Part shown: positions 64,000 to 64,000 of the stretch, in pieces
Layout: every line of letters begins with the position of its first letter
How positions within the stretch are numbered: the first letter of the stretch is position 1
NCBI RefSeq assembly: GCF_007750395.1
Contig: NZ_CP036281.1
Span: 5,417,001-5,481,000, forward strand
Direction: 5' to 3'
Source of the DNA: Polystyrenella longa
GTDB taxonomy: Bacteria > Planctomycetota > Planctomycetia > Planctomycetales > Planctomycetaceae
DNA: 64,000 bases
The notes under the pieces: model-generated
Seen by the model: the letters and a program-made list of their open reading frames with translations, nothing else
Told to the model about the DNA's origin: nothing
Database searches by the model: none
Program-made: the position numbers and the translations under genes

Positions 64000-64000
64000 A

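Overview
The window comes from a member of the Planctomycetota, most likely the class Planctomycetia. The main evidence is its set of clade-typical families: a DUF1549/DUF1553 protein paired with a DUF1501 protein, a DUF1587/1592/1588/1585 cytochrome-like protein paired with a DUF1552 protein, a DUF1559 pseudopilin-like protein, a HYExAFE protein, small transthyretin-like lipoproteins and many PQQ/Kelch/low-complexity secreted proteins. The genus cannot be fixed from the sequence alone. Gene order looks chromosomal: housekeeping genes (gap, thiL, ftsH, dxr, rseP, csrA, an lhr-type helicase, a tRNA-Ser) are mixed with secreted and envelope proteins. I see no insertion sequence, prophage, rRNA or CRISPR array.

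Layout. 1-6.3 kb: the start of a PrkA-type protein kinase, a DUF1549/DUF1501 pair, a HYExAFE protein and a small membrane peptide. 6.3-12.7 kb: two copies of a dispersed repeat, gap, a secreted metallophosphatase, a LysM/L,D-transpeptidase, a globin whose C-terminus runs into a third repeat copy, and a GntR regulator with two HTH domains. 12.7-19 kb: two low-complexity exported proteins, an OmpA-like lipoprotein, a class V aminotransferase and a HEPN-like protein. 19-25.2 kb: a very large DUF1592-type protein, its DUF1552 partner and an acidic Asp-Val repeat lipoprotein. 26-29.3 kb: a hybrid histidine kinase whose membrane domain closely resembles the plant ethylene-receptor sensor domain. 29-35 kb: a helical protein, a DUF4345-like membrane protein, a secreted prenyltransferase-like barrel protein, hemP with a Fur-box-like dyad, a DUF1559 protein, a small lipoprotein and a Kelch protein. 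35-48 kb: a PQQ propeller protein, thiL, a tyrosine phosphatase-like protein, a GT2 glycosyltransferase, ftsH, the overlapping dxr-rseP pair and an aminoglycoside phosphotransferase/ATPase fusion. 48-52 kb: a His/Gly/Asn-rich exported protein, a formate/nitrite-type transporter, DUF4112 and csrA. 52.6-62.5 kb: the large Lhr-type helicase, then lptD-dgk and a GT39-type glycosyltransferase, all consistent with outer-membrane biogenesis. 62.8-64 kb: tRNA-Ser(GCU), then the end of what looks like a polymorphic-toxin locus: the C-terminus of a large protein, a tightly linked putative immunity gene and an orphan HINT fragment.

The points most worth following up are the ethylene-receptor-like kinase, the toxin/immunity/HINT-remnant edge, two families of dispersed intergenic repeats (one of which supplies the tail of a globin), the Fur-box-like dyad at hemP and the HEPN protein. 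All functions are inferred by reading; no database search was possible.
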